Positions 10,700-21,184 of a DNA stretch of 64,000 nucleotides are shown one piece after another. The notes under the pieces were generated by a model that was not told the origin of the DNA, made no database searches, and saw nothing but the letters and a program-made list of their open reading frames with translations. This stretch comes from Hippopus hippopus (lineage: Eukaryota > Mollusca > Bivalvia > Cardiida > Cardiidae). Both the position numbers and the translations under genes were made by a program. Location of the stretch: contig OX328109.1 in assembly GCA_946811185.2 (NCBI GenBank), positions 1,860,001 to 1,924,000 on the forward strand, written 5' to 3'. Within the stretch, counting starts at the first letter, position 1, and each line of letters begins with the position of its first letter.

Positions 10700-10858
10700 C
10701 ATCGTCGAGACAATGATCAGCGGTAAGAGGGGAATGAACCCTGTCGCAATGACTATCATCAATCCTCGAAAAGAAATTGGCCGAGCCGGGGATCGAACCA
10801 GCGACCCCCTGTTCTTGAGTCCTGCACGCGACCGACTAAACTACCGGGCTCGTCGGGG
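10700..10858 (-). mobile_element. S-A SINE, tRNA-like head
   Basis: On the minus strand GAGCCCGGTAGTTTAGTCGG (box A region) and GGTTCGATCCCCGGCTCGGC (box B), then the S-A body; the 3' half is missing. Confidence 0.75.
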
Positions 10859-10904
10859 TTAGGGGTTAACCCTTGTTCGCCCTATAATCTCATTTAGGTG
10901 TTGT

Positions 10905-11030
10905 TTAACCTTTTACCACACTGTCCCGTGTTTACCGACCTCGAGAAAGAAGGCTTTTGAGCTGTTCACCAGCATTTTCTCCTTTTCCCACAATGTTTTC
11001 TTTGCTTTCAAAGACAAATTCTGAAAGGGC
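10905..11030 (+). repeat. M1 MITE, left hairpin arm deleted
   Basis: TTAACCTTTTACCACACTG start and right hairpin arm CACCAGCATTTTCTCC. The left arm of the hairpin is lost and the right part stops at an A-rich junction into M3. Confidence 0.75.
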
Positions 11031-11040
11031 AAAAAAGAGC

Positions 11041-11442
11041 AAAAAAGTAGGCTTACCTGGGCCGAAGCGGGCCTACCTGGGCCGAAAACTTTAGCTATCG
11101 ATGAATTTTCTGCATGTCTTTGGACCATTCTACCTTATGTTTCAGATGATTGTTAGAAATAAGGGATTTTATGGATCCCTTATTGTATCATCGGTGACTT
11201 TCTTGGTACGATGCATCACCTGAATTCCGGTAGCTCAGTCGATAACGCACAGGACTTGAGAACAGGAGGTCGCTGGTTCGATCCCCGGCTCGGCTGATTT
11301 CTTTCCGAGGATTAATGATAGTCATTGCCGCTGCGATATAACTGAAATAACGTTGAAAACAGCGTTAAACACCATACAATCAATCAATTAACGTCTTAAC
11401 GATGCATCACGGAAATACATTAAACTCCCTTTTGCCAAGAAG
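11041..11442 (+). repeat. M3 MITE carrying an S-A SINE
   Basis: M3 right two-thirds (ACCTGGGCCGAAAACTTTAG to CATTAAACTCCCTTTTGCC), split by the SINE at 11220-11398. Same arrangement as 15540-16057. Confidence 0.8.
11220..11398 (+). mobile_element. S-A SINE with internal deletion
   Basis: CCGGTAGCTCAGTCG (box A) and GGTTCGATCCCCGGCTC (box B), ending CAATCAATCAATTA. The 12-bp direct repeat ACGATGCATCAC flanks it (11208-11219 and 11399-11410). About 130 bp of body, present in the copy at 15697, is missing. Confidence 0.88.
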
Positions 11443-11540
11443 AATCTTGTCGAATAAGGCAAAGAACCTTCTTAAGAGTGGTTGGTAAATACGACCCTAT
11501 TCTCAAATGTTTAAGAAATTTCCATCCTCTTGTTTCGCGA
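11443..11540 (-). repeat. M5 MITE fragment
   Basis: CTTCTTAAGAGTGGTTGGTAA and related M5-end sequence; degenerate and partial. Confidence 0.4.
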
Positions 11541-12029
11541 ACAGAATTGCTTGACCATGTGTGGACCGACTCATATATGGTGATTACGAGCAACAAGATA
11601 AAATATATCGATAAAACTTTAGGACTGAAGAACAAGTAAACCTGTTACAAGTGTTGGATAATTGGTGAATGACAAACATGATAAGCTGTAACTTTACTAG
11701 AATTTTACCTTATGTTTTAATTTAAACATATTGTATTCTACAGAAATACATGTACATGAACAATACAAATACATTAAATTGACAAAAATTATCCTGCAGA
11801 AATGGATCAGAACGGAAGCAAAGCTTATAGTGTTCCTCTCCAATTTCCGGTTATTGCAAAGTACGATATTTGAAGGTTAAGAAAAAAGAACAATGAAAAA
11901 AGGAAAAATATGGGGGAAAGTAGAGGGTGTGCAAATAGGTGTGGAGTGTTAGACCTGATGGTAAACCTGATGATAAACCTTATGTTTTATTTGTCATAAA
12001 TAGATCTATGTGGAATGTAAATATTCACA
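11541..12029. other. No recognised feature; 3' flank of the 12-14 kb gene
   Basis: AT-rich; no repeat family of this window and no coding signal seen. Confidence 0.5.
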
Positions 12030-12051
12030 AGAAAAAAACAGTGAAATAACA

Positions 12052-12057
12052 TTTATT
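12052..12057 (-). terminator. Poly(A) signal of the three-exon gene
   Basis: AATAAA on the minus strand, 214 bp past the stop codon at 12271-12273. Transcript cleavage would be expected near 12030. Confidence 0.7.
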
Positions 12058-12270
12058 AAAAATAATCAAAGTTACATAAAACTGGTAATATACATAAAGT
12101 TTGTTTTTAGCATATGTTTCTTATCTCCAAAGCAAAACATATTTCACAAGACAGTATGGCACTAGTGTTAGCACTATCATTAGGCACACATTGTTTCTCC
12201 TGTAACCCTGGTCCGAATACCGATATCAACCCCACCCACCCATCCCTGCCCACCCCGACCCCTATCGCAG

Positions 12271-13855
12271 TCAACCTTCTCTCTCACCCCTCGATCCCGT
12301 CTCCCAACAACGCCCAGCTCTAATCCTAAGTCCCAAGCTCATTCGTCGCGCCTTTCTACTGATGGCTGTAAGATGCTTCTCTCTTGAAATCTGTGCCATT
12401 GTTTGTTCCCCCTGTAACCGTGCTAGGAGTTCTCTAGCTTCTGCTTCTTCCACAATTTCGTCCATCAAAATCTCATCCTCTTCCGTTATCGTCAGCTGAA
12501 AGTACAGAAAAATACAGATCTAATCGAGAATCGAAATTGACTAATGTCGAGTAAATTCAGTGGTATGGGAAAAGAGGGTAAATGTATCGTAAGAAATTAT
12601 ACTAAGTAAGTCGACGCATAATATGGATCTACTTTGTCAAACTAGTCAAATAATAATTGATTAATGACGAGATACATGTAGTATAGACTTTTGGGATGCA
12701 GAAAAATTATAGATAGCAAAATATTTCGACCTAGGTAAGGCTGCTTGGACTCTGCAGGAAAGATACCGGACGAAAATAGTCTAAGATTATGCCAGCTAAT
12801 TCTGAAGACCTTTTCAATACCAATTTCAATATTTTGGTTACCTGTCGAGTCAAGCCTTTTGCATCCGCTTTAGGTTCCATCCTTTCTGCTAGCCTAGACG
12901 GCATTCGATGTGGCATCCCTTGCACATAATCTACTTGGAAACACACAGCCCTCTGACGTGGTTCTGCAACAAGAAAAGGTAAAGTGTTGAACAGAGTCGG
13001 TATTAACCAAACATTCTTAAGAATATTCTTAGTCTTATTCTAGATTTAGGAAGTAACACAGCTTCTGATTGGCTAAATCAACCAAATGGTTAAGTCAAGT
13101 AAAGTTTGTCACTTTCAAATTTAGAAAATTCTTGAGAATAAGACAAAGAATATTCATAAGAATGGTTGGCAGTGCTAAACCTGGACAAATGTAATCGGAA
13201 CAAGACATTTGTTGATCTTAGGCACAGTAACCTTGATTTGTTTGCCAAGGTGACCTAAACCTATTTAAGGTGAGGTCTGAGAAAACTAGGTTAGCTCAGT
13301 GTTTTATTTTATTTTTTCTCTTTTTCTGGAGGGGGGAGGGGGGACGCGGGGAGAAATCTTTATGGTAGTTCTGCTTATTTTCAACCGATGACTTTTCTTA
13401 AAACTCATTCTAAACTATTTATTCTAGAAAGTTTTCTTTTTTCGGGTAAACATTACCGAAAGGGTGTAATTCCTTTCTATCTTTGTAAGAGGGTAAAAAG
13501 TAAATAAAATTGTGCCATGTTGCATTAAACCCACTTTTGTCAGAGTGCTGCTCATATTTTATGTAAGGAATTTTTAAATGAAGTTTTTACCTGTATGTTT
13601 CAGTATGTCCACACTGACAATTATCTCTTCCATCAGGGAACTTTGTGTTTCTACAAGCGTATCATCGTCGCTTGAGACTTTGAAAGCTTCGACCATAGTA
13701 ATTTCCTCATCAGAACTGAGACTTGGCAAGCTGACTGATGCAGAAGATCGACTTAAAATCTCGGAAACAGTTGTTTCCTCCTTTATAACTACTTCAACTC
13801 TCGGAGGAGGGCTGATTTTATTTTTCTTCTTTGGTTTAGGCAAACAGTTACCCAT
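12271..13855 (-). CDS. Three-exon acylated, possibly stathmin-like protein
   Basis: Coding exons 13591-13855, 12842-12963 and 12271-12495 give 265+122+225 nt, or 203 residues plus stop. Splice sites are canonical: CATACAG/gtaaaa, ttgttgcag/AACC, CGACAG/gtaacc and gtactttcag/CTGACG. The phases (1, then 0) fit without a stop. The protein starts MGNC with a polybasic run (KPKKKNK), suggesting N-terminal lipidation (Gly2, Cys4) and membrane anchoring, although Pro6 is not ideal for myristoylation. Residues about 25-80 are acidic and Ser-rich. Residues 95-117 hold VCFQV and MPSRLAERM. Residues 133-180 form a charged helix (EEAEARELLARLQ). The order V-F-V, PSRL, EEAEAR recalls stathmin-domain proteins such as STMND1; this is inference from memory. 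TTG or other upstream starts are not needed: the ATG at 13855 opens the first exon. An M5 MITE sits in intron 1. Confidence 0.75.
12999..13175. repeat. M5 palindromic MITE in intron 1
   Basis: Arms CATTCTTAAGAATATTCTTAG and its inverse meet at CTTCTGATTGGCTAAATC. It lies wholly inside intron 1 of the three-exon gene. Confidence 0.8.
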
Positions 13856-13984
13856 TTTATTGTATATTAATGGTAATGAATCAATACGATAAACAAAATA
13901 ATGATAAATGATTTGTTGGCGATTATAGAAACGTGCGTTTCACTGACCGTCGTTATGAAAAACAGATGTTGGATACGGCGTCAG

Positions 13985-14000
13985 TGACGTCATATATACC
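13985..14000. promoter_or_regulatory. CRE-like site beside TATA-like sequence
   Basis: Perfect TGACGTCA (13985-13992) abuts TATATACC. It lies about 130 bp upstream of the ATG of the three-exon minus-strand gene. On the minus strand the order is TATATA then CRE, so the transcribed direction is uncertain. Confidence 0.4.
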
Positions 14001-14477
14001 GTTGTTTGCTGACTCGGCAGATTCCGTAGTGATTAACGTCGTTACTTCCAATGGTGTTACTGACTCGTTAGTTTCCGTATCAATGCTTACATCTGCGCTG
14101 TGCTTTTCGGCTCGGGAATTTTCGCATTCGTTTTAAAAGGGGGGTTTTGAGATGGTTGACTGTACGGTGTTAGTTTCGTAAGCGCTCTGTGAGCCATGTG
14201 CCTAGCTTGCTATACGTGAATGCGCAGCTGAATCAATTTTGTCCTGACCATTCATTTGATAAATTAGCACCAGCCAAAAGAGGAAAATCTGCCAATTAAA
14301 GGCTAAATTTTTTGCTTTGATATGCTCCTTGCCAAATTTCATTGGCAAATTCTGGCCAGTCGAAGTCGCTAGCAGAAGTATGAATTATAGTACTAAGTAA
14401 AAAGTTGCCATGTCGCTCCATCTTTTGTTTATTTTTTACCTGTTTTTGAAAAATTATTTTTATTATTATTATTTTCA

Positions 14478-14596
14478 CTTTGACCAACATTACAATAACA
14501 GATTATCATCTTCACAAACATTTCCATACTTTTAAATGGTATAATTTAGACGTATTCTGACACCCGCATCGTTTACTTGCGGTCGCTACTTTGCCT
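14478..14596 (+). repeat. R16 dispersed repeat
   Basis: AATAACAGATTATCATCTTC, CATACTTTTAAATGGTATAA and CATCGTTTACTTGCGG match 35830-35950 and 43517-43650. Confidence 0.6.
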
Positions 14597-14935
14597 TTAA
14601 AGATACATCCCTACAGCAAGAGAGAATAAACACCGTTAAAACTTGGAAGTGTGTAGAATGTCTCAGCTGTATAAACATAGATAAATTACAAATATATATG
14701 ATATAAAGGATAGAAAAACACAAGGGGTTTGTCCTCATTTAAAATCGGAAACGACAACAGCGACTGCTATGAAGGTCTCCAAAACATGAAATGCATTTTC
14801 TATCCTTTGTAATCTGTGCAATCTTGCAACCATCAGGGGCAACACTTGGCATGAAGATACAAGAATGATTAAAGTTTTATAAAATAAGGATGAAATGGGT
14901 TAAAAACTGGCTGAAAACTGCCTGGAAACGACTTT
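14597..14935 (-). repeat. R13 dispersed repeat
   Basis: AAAGATACATCCCTACAGC to GGTTAAAAACTGGC; inverse of 53884-54222 and 58021-58356. Ends are weakly inverted, so it may be a MITE. Confidence 0.7.
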
Positions 14936-15210
14936 TGATGTAGGCTATCTTAAAATACAGATAGAATCAGAATAAATGAATAAATAGAGCAATGTAACTC
15001 CATTTTGCTTTTGACTTTTATTAGCGATACACCTTGCATGAGGTACTAATTTTGTATTTACGTGTGTTTTTATATAACTATGTTAGATGTAACTGCGAAG
15101 CAGCGATAAAATTTTATTTTACAAGAAAAGATATCTTTGATGTGGCGCTAGCGTTAAAATATAGTAAAACAACACATTCTTTGGCAAGTTTACCCACAGA
15201 CTATTCAATA

Positions 15211-15407
15211 TAACCCTTTGCCTCAAAATCACGACTTTTAAAGATTCCGGAGAAGAATGCTTTCGAAAACATTGTGGGAAAAAGGAGAAAATGCTGGTTA
15301 CCAGCATTTTTCTCCTTTTTCCACAATATTTTCGTCTCTTTGAAAGGAAAAAAATGTTTCAAGTGAAATACATTTTGTCGTCTATAAATGCTTTTAATTA
15401 ATTTGGG
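15211..15407 (+). repeat. M1 MITE
   Basis: TAACCCTTTGCC start and near-perfect hairpin with arms GAGAAAATGCTGG and CCAGCATTTTTCTC; right end degenerate. Confidence 0.8.
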
Positions 15408-15464
15408 ACATGGCTAAGACAACGTTATTTTTCTGTATGTTTGGACCGTTGTCCCTTATGATTC

Positions 15465-16057
15465 CCATAATGTTTTCTTTGCTTTCAAAGACAAATTCTG
15501 AAAAAAAAAAACACACACACACACACAAAATAAAAAGCAAAAAGCGGGCTTACCTGGGCCGAAAACTTTAGCTATCGATCAATTTTCTGCATGTCTTTGG
15601 ACCATTCTCCCTTATGATTCAGATGATTGTTAGACATAAGGGATTTTATGGATCCATTATTGTATCATCGGTGACTTGCTTGGTACGATGCGTCACCCGA
15701 GCCCCGGTAGCTCAGTGGATCACGCACAGGACTTGAGAACAGGAGGTCGCTGGCTAAATCCCCGGCTCGGCTGATTTCTTTCCGAGGATTAATGATAGTC
15801 ATTGCGACAAGATTCATTCCCCTGTCACCGCTGACCATTGTTTCGACGATGGTTGTGTAGGAAAGCAGTCAGTGGCTTGGAAAGAATACTGTGCGGAGAA
15901 CTAGTAAAAGAAACTGCAGGAAAGCATGGATAGGTGCACTGGCCGACGAGATGTAACTGAAATAACGTTAAACACAGCATTAAACACCTTACAATCAGTC
16001 AATCAACGATGCATCACGGAGATACATTAAACTCCCTTTTGCCATGGCATGGCTTAT
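15465..16057 (+). repeat. Composite block: M1 scrap, M3 and nested S-A (copy 2)
   Basis: M1 scrap CATAATGTTTTCTTTGCTTT is followed by M3 at about 15540 and S-A inside it. Order and junctions match 10985-11442, so the two blocks are duplicates of one composite. A (CA)n run at 15512-15525 is unique to this copy. Confidence 0.8.
15697..16005 (+). mobile_element. S-A SINE, full length
   Basis: 309 bp with box A TAGCTCAGTGG, a mutated box B (GGCTAAATCCCCGG) and tail AATCAGTCAATCA. Flanked by ACGATGCGTCAC (15685-15696) and ACGATGCATCAC (16006-16017). Confidence 0.88.
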
Positions 16058-16386
16058 TTTCATTTTATCGTTCTTTTCGTCGGCAAGAAATCTCATCGTC
16101 ACGGCATGGTAGATCAAAGATCAGACTGCACGTTCTGTGCGGCCTGATCTTGATCTACACTATCCGTAAATAAACCCACACACATAGAGCTGCAGTGTAT
16201 AGCCTTAGGGTGAGGTAAATTATACTCAAGAAACAACCTAATTCTCATCGTAACGGTATGGTAGATCAAAGATCAGACTGCACATTCTGTGCAGTCCGAT
16301 GTTGATCTACACTGTCCGTAAAAAACACGCACGCATAGAACTGCATTGTGTAGCCTTAGGGTGAATTAAATTGCACTCAAGAAAAG
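16058..16386 (+). repeat. Tandem pair of M2-hairpin-bearing units
   Basis: Units at about 16085-16245 and 16246-16386 each hold an M2 hairpin (CAGACTGCAC..GTGCAGTCTG-like, partly decayed) and the tail AATTAAATTGCACTCAAGAA. Copy 1 of the block (9.4 kb) has one unit. Confidence 0.65.
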
Positions 16387-16416
16387 AACTAATCAGATGA
16401 GCTATGCAAATAGAAC

Positions 16417-16630
16417 GTAAACCCTTATCTTGGTAAATAAGTGAAATGAAACTTTCAAGCCGACAGTAAAAAACCCGAATAATGTTATTTCAAACATATT
16501 TTTGGAGGGAAAAAAATCTCTTTATCGGACAGTGTAGATCCAAGATCAGACTGCACGTTCTGTGCAGTCTGATCTTGATCTACACTGTCCGCAAAAGGTT
16601 AGTGAGTCGCGATTCGCAGCCTAAGAGTAA
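16417..16630 (-). repeat. M2 MITE
   Basis: TAAACCCTTATCTTGGTAAA left end, intact hairpin with arms GATCAGACTGCAC and GTGCAGTCTGATC, and right end GTCGCGATTCGCAGCC. Confidence 0.85.
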
Positions 16631-16754
16631 ATGCCGATCTAATCCTTTTGATAATTTCCAAGCAGTAGGAAATAAATCCCGGTATCTTAAAACCTTTTAA
16701 AAGCTTTTCTTGGCAGGATGCATATCATAATGGATAATACTGACTTGAGATAAA

Positions 16755-16785
16755 GTGATGAAGAGAGAGAGAGGGGGAGGGGGGA

Positions 16786-16817
<32 letters not shown>

Positions 16818-16980
16818 GAGGGAATGGGGAAGGAGGAAGAGAGAGAAGGGGGAAGAAGGGAAGAGAGAGAAAAAGTGAGAGAGAGCGAGAGAGAGAGAGA
16901 GAGAGAGAGGAGGAAAGGGAAGAAGGAAGAGAGAGAAGGGGGAAGGGAAGAGAGAAGAAGAGAGAGAGAGAGGGAGGGAT

Positions 16981-17031
<51 letters not shown>

Positions 17032-17160
17032 TAGAGACAGACAGAGAGAGAGAGAAAGGGAGGGAGAGAGAGAGAGAGAGAGAGGGGGGGCCAGAGCAAG
17101 CACAGAGACAGGTGGACGGACAGATGGGTTAGCGCACAGACTGACGGACGGACATACAGA
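16755..17160. repeat. GA-rich microsatellite with GACA block
   Basis: About 400 bp of (GA)n with GGAAGG interruptions and (GACA)n at 17000-17045. The overlapping minus frames are only Leu-Ser repeats. Confidence 0.95.
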
Positions 17161-17558
17161 CAGACAGAGTGTAATCGGCTTACTTCTTTTCTTATCTCAA
17201 TTATTTGCTCACACCAGATTTTGAAGATGATGATGTATTATAATCCTACAAAAGTACGTTCGTACTTTGAGACTCTGCCCTGTACTGCCTTCAAGCTACT
17301 CAAAGCACTGAAAGTCCTGAAAAGCGGGTTTTGGTGCCATCATTAAGCAATGATATAGAAGAAAGATACATACATATACGACTTTTTAAAAGACTTGCTA
17401 TGCAAATCGGAAAAAAAAAACCCGCTTTGAAACCTCTTTCTGTCTTTTCCAATTATTCATTGATTTAGTCGTCATGTCTAAATTAAGTTTGTAGGAATGG
17501 CAGACACTTTTTGGAAAAGGGGGTGGGGTTGGGGGGTTATTTCAATGTTTGTCATTGA
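17161..17558. other. No recognised feature
   Basis: Unique-looking sequence without coding signal. Confidence 0.5.
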
Positions 17559-17640
17559 TTAACTCTTTACTAAACGACACAATTTCGAAAGCTTTCTTTT
17601 ATCAGGGTCGTTTAAAACGCAAGTTTGCCTGGTAGAGGAT
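17559..17640 (-). repeat. M1 MITE, internal deletion
   Basis: TTAACTCTTTACTAAACGAC directly followed by the opposite arm CAGGGTCGTTTAAAACGC; hairpin missing. Confidence 0.55.
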
Positions 17641-17678
17641 AAATCTCTAGTGAGTATCCATATTCGCTACAGAAGTTG

Positions 17679-17908
17679 ACCTTTCACTCTATAATATCAC
17701 ACGACAAAATTTTATACTTGTCCAAATCCAAAACGTTTGCAGACGATAAATTAAATGTGGCTCATGTTGTGGAAGTTATCTTTGATATGGTGGAAAACAT
17801 TGTGGGAAAAGGAGAAAATGCTGGTTACCAGCATTTTCTCCTTTTCCCAAAATGTTTTCAAAATTCTTCGTTCTCAAGGTAGTTTAAAGTGGGGGATTAA
17901 AGGGCAAG
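17679..17908 (-). repeat. M1 MITE
   Basis: Long arm with CACGACAAAATTTTATACTTG, perfect hairpin near 17810-17855, and right end GGATTAAAGGGCAAGG. Confidence 0.85.
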
Positions 17909-18040
17909 GGGTTATAGAAAGATATTGACAGAAACTGCATGTCGGAAACACGAAGGATGTGCTAATTGTTTATTGTTTTTTTTTTCCGTGAAATTTCTTA
18001 TCCCGATAATCACGCTATCACGAGACAAAATTACGAATGA

Positions 18041-18312
18041 GCCATACTCTGTGAAAAATGGGTTTAATGCAACTGAAAAGAAAAACGATAAAAATATTAC
18101 CCATGTCAGCCTGCACAGTCCGTGCAGGCTTACCTATGTTGAAACTTTTTGCCTTAGGTAAATTTTCTGCAGCTCAAAGGACCAGTCTACCTCAGGATTC
18201 AGTCGGTTGTTATACAAAATGGATAATATGGATCCATAATTATGTGATGACTTGCCAGGGTTAGGATCCATCATGGATATGCAATTTTCCCCCTTTTTCC
18301 AGGGCATGGCTA
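18041..18312 (+). repeat. M3 MITE
   Basis: GCCATACTCTGTGAAAAATG to CCAGGGCATGGC. The hairpin has arms AGCCTGCAC and GTGCAGGCT: both arms changed together from the usual GCGC form. Confidence 0.85.
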
Positions 18313-18391
18313 AAATAGTATAAACATATTCGAATTTCATATACGAGTAGTGCGATGGCTCTGTCGGGTTTGCAAGTGTTAACTCGCGATT

Positions 18392-18628
18392 CAAGAAAGT
18401 TGTGCGTAGCAGTGGTGAAAAGAATTCCAGGTAGGCATAGACTGCACTGGCCGCCGCGACATAACTGCATTAATCTAGAAAAAGGTGTTTGACACGAATC
18501 AAATAAATATGCGGGAAAGCAGCCACTGGTTTGGGAAGAATATTGTGCAAGGTACTTCTAAAATAAAATCATCCAGGAAAGTACAGATAGATGCAATGGC
18601 CGCCGCGATATAACTGAAATAATTGGGA

Positions 18629-18659
<31 letters not shown>

Positions 18660-18668
18660 CAAACAAAT
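18392..18668 (+). mobile_element. S-A SINE 3' half, body doubled
   Basis: Two successive copies of the S-A 3' body (each with ACTGGCCGCCGCGAYATAACTG-like sequence) and an (AATC)n tail; no tRNA-like head. Confidence 0.7.
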
Positions 18669-18726
18669 AAACCATATCCAATTTACCACTGTGGGAACGA
18701 AGTAAAGAACGACATAATGTTAACGA

Positions 18727-19623
18727 GGCGTCAAAATGCAATAAATCACACCGGACAGCGGTCAATATGACTCCCTCCTTGAGTCGAGAAAGGCGATATC
18801 TCGACCGGAATACGACTGATCAAGATGAATCCCCTTTACTACTCCAAAAGGACGCTTAAGAGTCTTCTAATTTGAAAGCATATGGATACGACAAATTCTA
18901 AATTGTATTGTTAAAAATGGGCTAAAACTCTCTGATGGAGTATAAAACGTAGTGGTGAAATGAGAAAATATAATCTTACACACATTTGAGAAAAGCAAAT
19001 AGTGCCGTATTTGGTCGACATTCTGTAATCATATGCCTCATTTCCAGTACGTTTCTCAGCCAGATTTCTTTGTGAAATTAACAGTCAAAATTGGTGTTCT
19101 TGACAAAGATGTGCATTTTATCATCTCTTGATTTAAAACAAAATCATTATGTATGCAAGTTTATTTGGAACTATTTTTCTTCAGTAGTATACCTGTCAAA
19201 GATGAAAATCGGCTTCATGTAAATTTCAATATACATGTAAATGTTATCTTATTTTTTACACATCATGAACTATAATTCTTGATATACAGTTATGTGATTA
19301 AAGGATTTTACATTTGTTTGCTTTTGAAGTATAGTTTTATTAAACTCGTCAACAACAGACAAAGTTATCAAGCTCGCTACGAGCTCGCAAAAAACATTTT
19401 TTTGTAGATTCGTTTGATAAAATTTCATCTTAAATGCCATCTCATGTCAGACCCTGTGGATCTATATTTTGTTAATATTTCATGAAAAAAGTACGGAAAG
19501 AAAACCGGATTTATCGTCACTCCAATATTCGTATAAGCAGAGATATCGCCTCTATAGATTTAGACTAGATCAGTAATGGTTTTCCTGACCGCTGTCCACA
19601 GTGATTTATTACATTTATACGCC
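18727..19623 (+). mobile_element. R14, 897-bp element with terminal inverted repeats
   Basis: Left end GGCGTCAAAATGCAATAAAT, then CACACCGGACAGCGGTCA; right end is the imperfect inverse, about 38 bp. No protein. A 3' end fragment recurs at 20277-20325 and an internal part, inverted, at 21185-21540. Probably a non-autonomous DNA transposon. Confidence 0.75.
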
Positions 19624-19644
19624 AAATTACAGTCACTTTAGACC

Positions 19645-19965
19645 AGCCCCCAAAAGCTTAGGTGGTAGGGCATGAGACTTGTGAACTCCGAATCTCCGGC
19701 CACTCGATGGTGTGGGTTTGATCCCCACGGCTGACCATCTAAACTAACTAATAAAGTCTTTCGGATAAGACGTTTAAACCGAAGTCCCTTGTGACAGTGC
19801 TTTACACTGAGTACGTTAAAGAACCAGGCGTAAATTAGTAAAGATTTCGTTCTGTATCTTGCACTATCCCCCGTAACGAAATTGACAGTCCTTTTTTGGA
19901 TATCGCCCATATGGGCAACCGGTGGCAACGATAAATAAACAAAAATCAACCAACTAACCAGCCAT
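19645..19965 (+). mobile_element. S-B SINE with long-arm tRNA head
   Basis: TTAGGTGGTAGGGCATGAGA (box A region) and GGTTTGATCCCCACGG (box B), spaced as in tRNAs with a long variable arm. The body contains GTTAAAGAACCAGGCG and CGCCCATATGGGCAACCGG. Same family as 36411-36725; may belong to a conserved-domain SINE superfamily. Confidence 0.8.
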
Positions 19966-20028
19966 CATCTTTTTTCTTTTTGAACTCTACTGCTCTTATT
20001 ACTTTGATGTTTTTTTTTTTTATGTCAT

Positions 20029-20255
20029 TTAACCCTTTGCAACACAACACTGAGTTTTAACGACCCTGGCGATGAAAGTCTTAAAGAACATTGTAGGAAA
20101 AGGAAAAAATGCTGGTAACCAGCATTTTCTCCTTTTCCAACAATGTTTTCTACCCTATAAAAGATAGAAATCATCATTTAAACTACATTTAGTTTGTCGT
20201 CTGTATATGCTTTCAATTTAGTCGAGTCCTAGAATTTGTCGTTTGATAAAGAGTT
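20029..20255 (+). repeat. M1 MITE
   Basis: TTAACCCTTTGC start, hairpin with arms AAAATGCTGG and CCAGCATTTTCTCC, and right arm TTTGTCGTTTGATAAAGAG. Confidence 0.88.
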
Positions 20256-20276
20256 TCGTTTAGAGAAGTGTTCGTT

Positions 20277-20325
20277 TTCTTGACCGCTGTCCACGGTGAT
20301 TTATTACATTTACACGCCAAATTAA
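20277..20325 (+). repeat. R14 right-end fragment
   Basis: TTGACCGCTGTCCACGGTGA then TTTATTACATTTACACGCC, matching the right terminus of R14 at 19586-19623. Confidence 0.7.
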
Positions 20326-20481
20326 CCTAATTTTATTACTTGCTGTACGCTATTGCTCCTGTTTCTATGATGATTTTCATTTTTTTTTTTTTTTGTTTTT
20401 TCTCAAAAAAAAATTTTTTTTTTGTTTCAAAAAGATGTATATGTTCTCTGCAACTTATGTACGAGTAATAGGCATTGGTTT

Positions 20482-20714
20482 TTAACTCTTTACAAAACGA
20501 CAAAATTCTGAACCCGACCAAATTGAAAGCATCTGCAGACGATCAACTAAATGTAGCTGAAATGGTGACTTCTGTCTATGAAAGGGTAGAAAACATTCTG
20601 GGAAAAGGAGAAAATGCTGGTTACCAGCATTTACTCCTTTTCCCATTTTTTTTTTTTTCAAAAGCTTTTCTTCTCGGGGTCATTAAAATTCTGGATTGTG
20701 GGGTAAAGGGTTAA
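20482..20714 (-). repeat. M1 MITE with both TTAA ends
   Basis: TTAACTCTTTACAAAACGAC to GGGGTAAAGGGTTAA; hairpin intact apart from one change (TTTACTCC). Confidence 0.92.
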
Positions 20715-20848
20715 AGCTTCATAAAACTAGATTTTGTTCAAAGACTTTTTTTTTTAATTTAGAAGAAAAGCTGATATTTGGTGAGCCAGAAATAACAAAG
20801 AGATGACGGTATACTCTTCGTGCAAGGCGGTATGGTTTGGTTTGTATT

Positions 20849-20932
20849 GTGTTTTCTCCTTTTCCGACAATGTTATCAAACGCTTTCTACTTCAGGGTCG
20901 CTAAACAGTGGGATTGTTTGGTAAAGAGTTAA
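20849..20932 (-). repeat. M1 MITE, last third
   Basis: GTTTTCTCCTTTTCCGACAA to GGTAAAGAGTTAA. Confidence 0.65.
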
Positions 20933-21184
20933 CCCTGTTTTGAACATTATTTCAGTAATATCAGGGCGGCCAGTGCACCTAGCGGACGGCGGAGTAGAAG
21001 CTCGAAAACACATGTGCTACAAAATATGATTTGCCATGACTTCAAGTCTATCATCTAAACCACTGAACGAGTCCAGAAAAAAATGTAATTAGATGAGTCT
21101 TTGGCGGGCATAATAACATTTTTTCACGACAAGTTAAATAGAATTTTACTTCAAAACCCAAAAAGGCCAGGTTTGCTTTATCAC

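Noticed and set aside
12114..12323. 69-codon plus frame
   Set aside because: Antisense to the last exon and 3'UTR of the three-exon gene; no domain.
13578..13892. 104-codon plus frame
   Set aside because: Antisense shadow of exon 1 of the three-exon gene.
16687..17103. Two overlapping minus frames of 124-138 codons
   Set aside because: They only translate the GA-rich microsatellite into Leu-Ser-Pro repeats.
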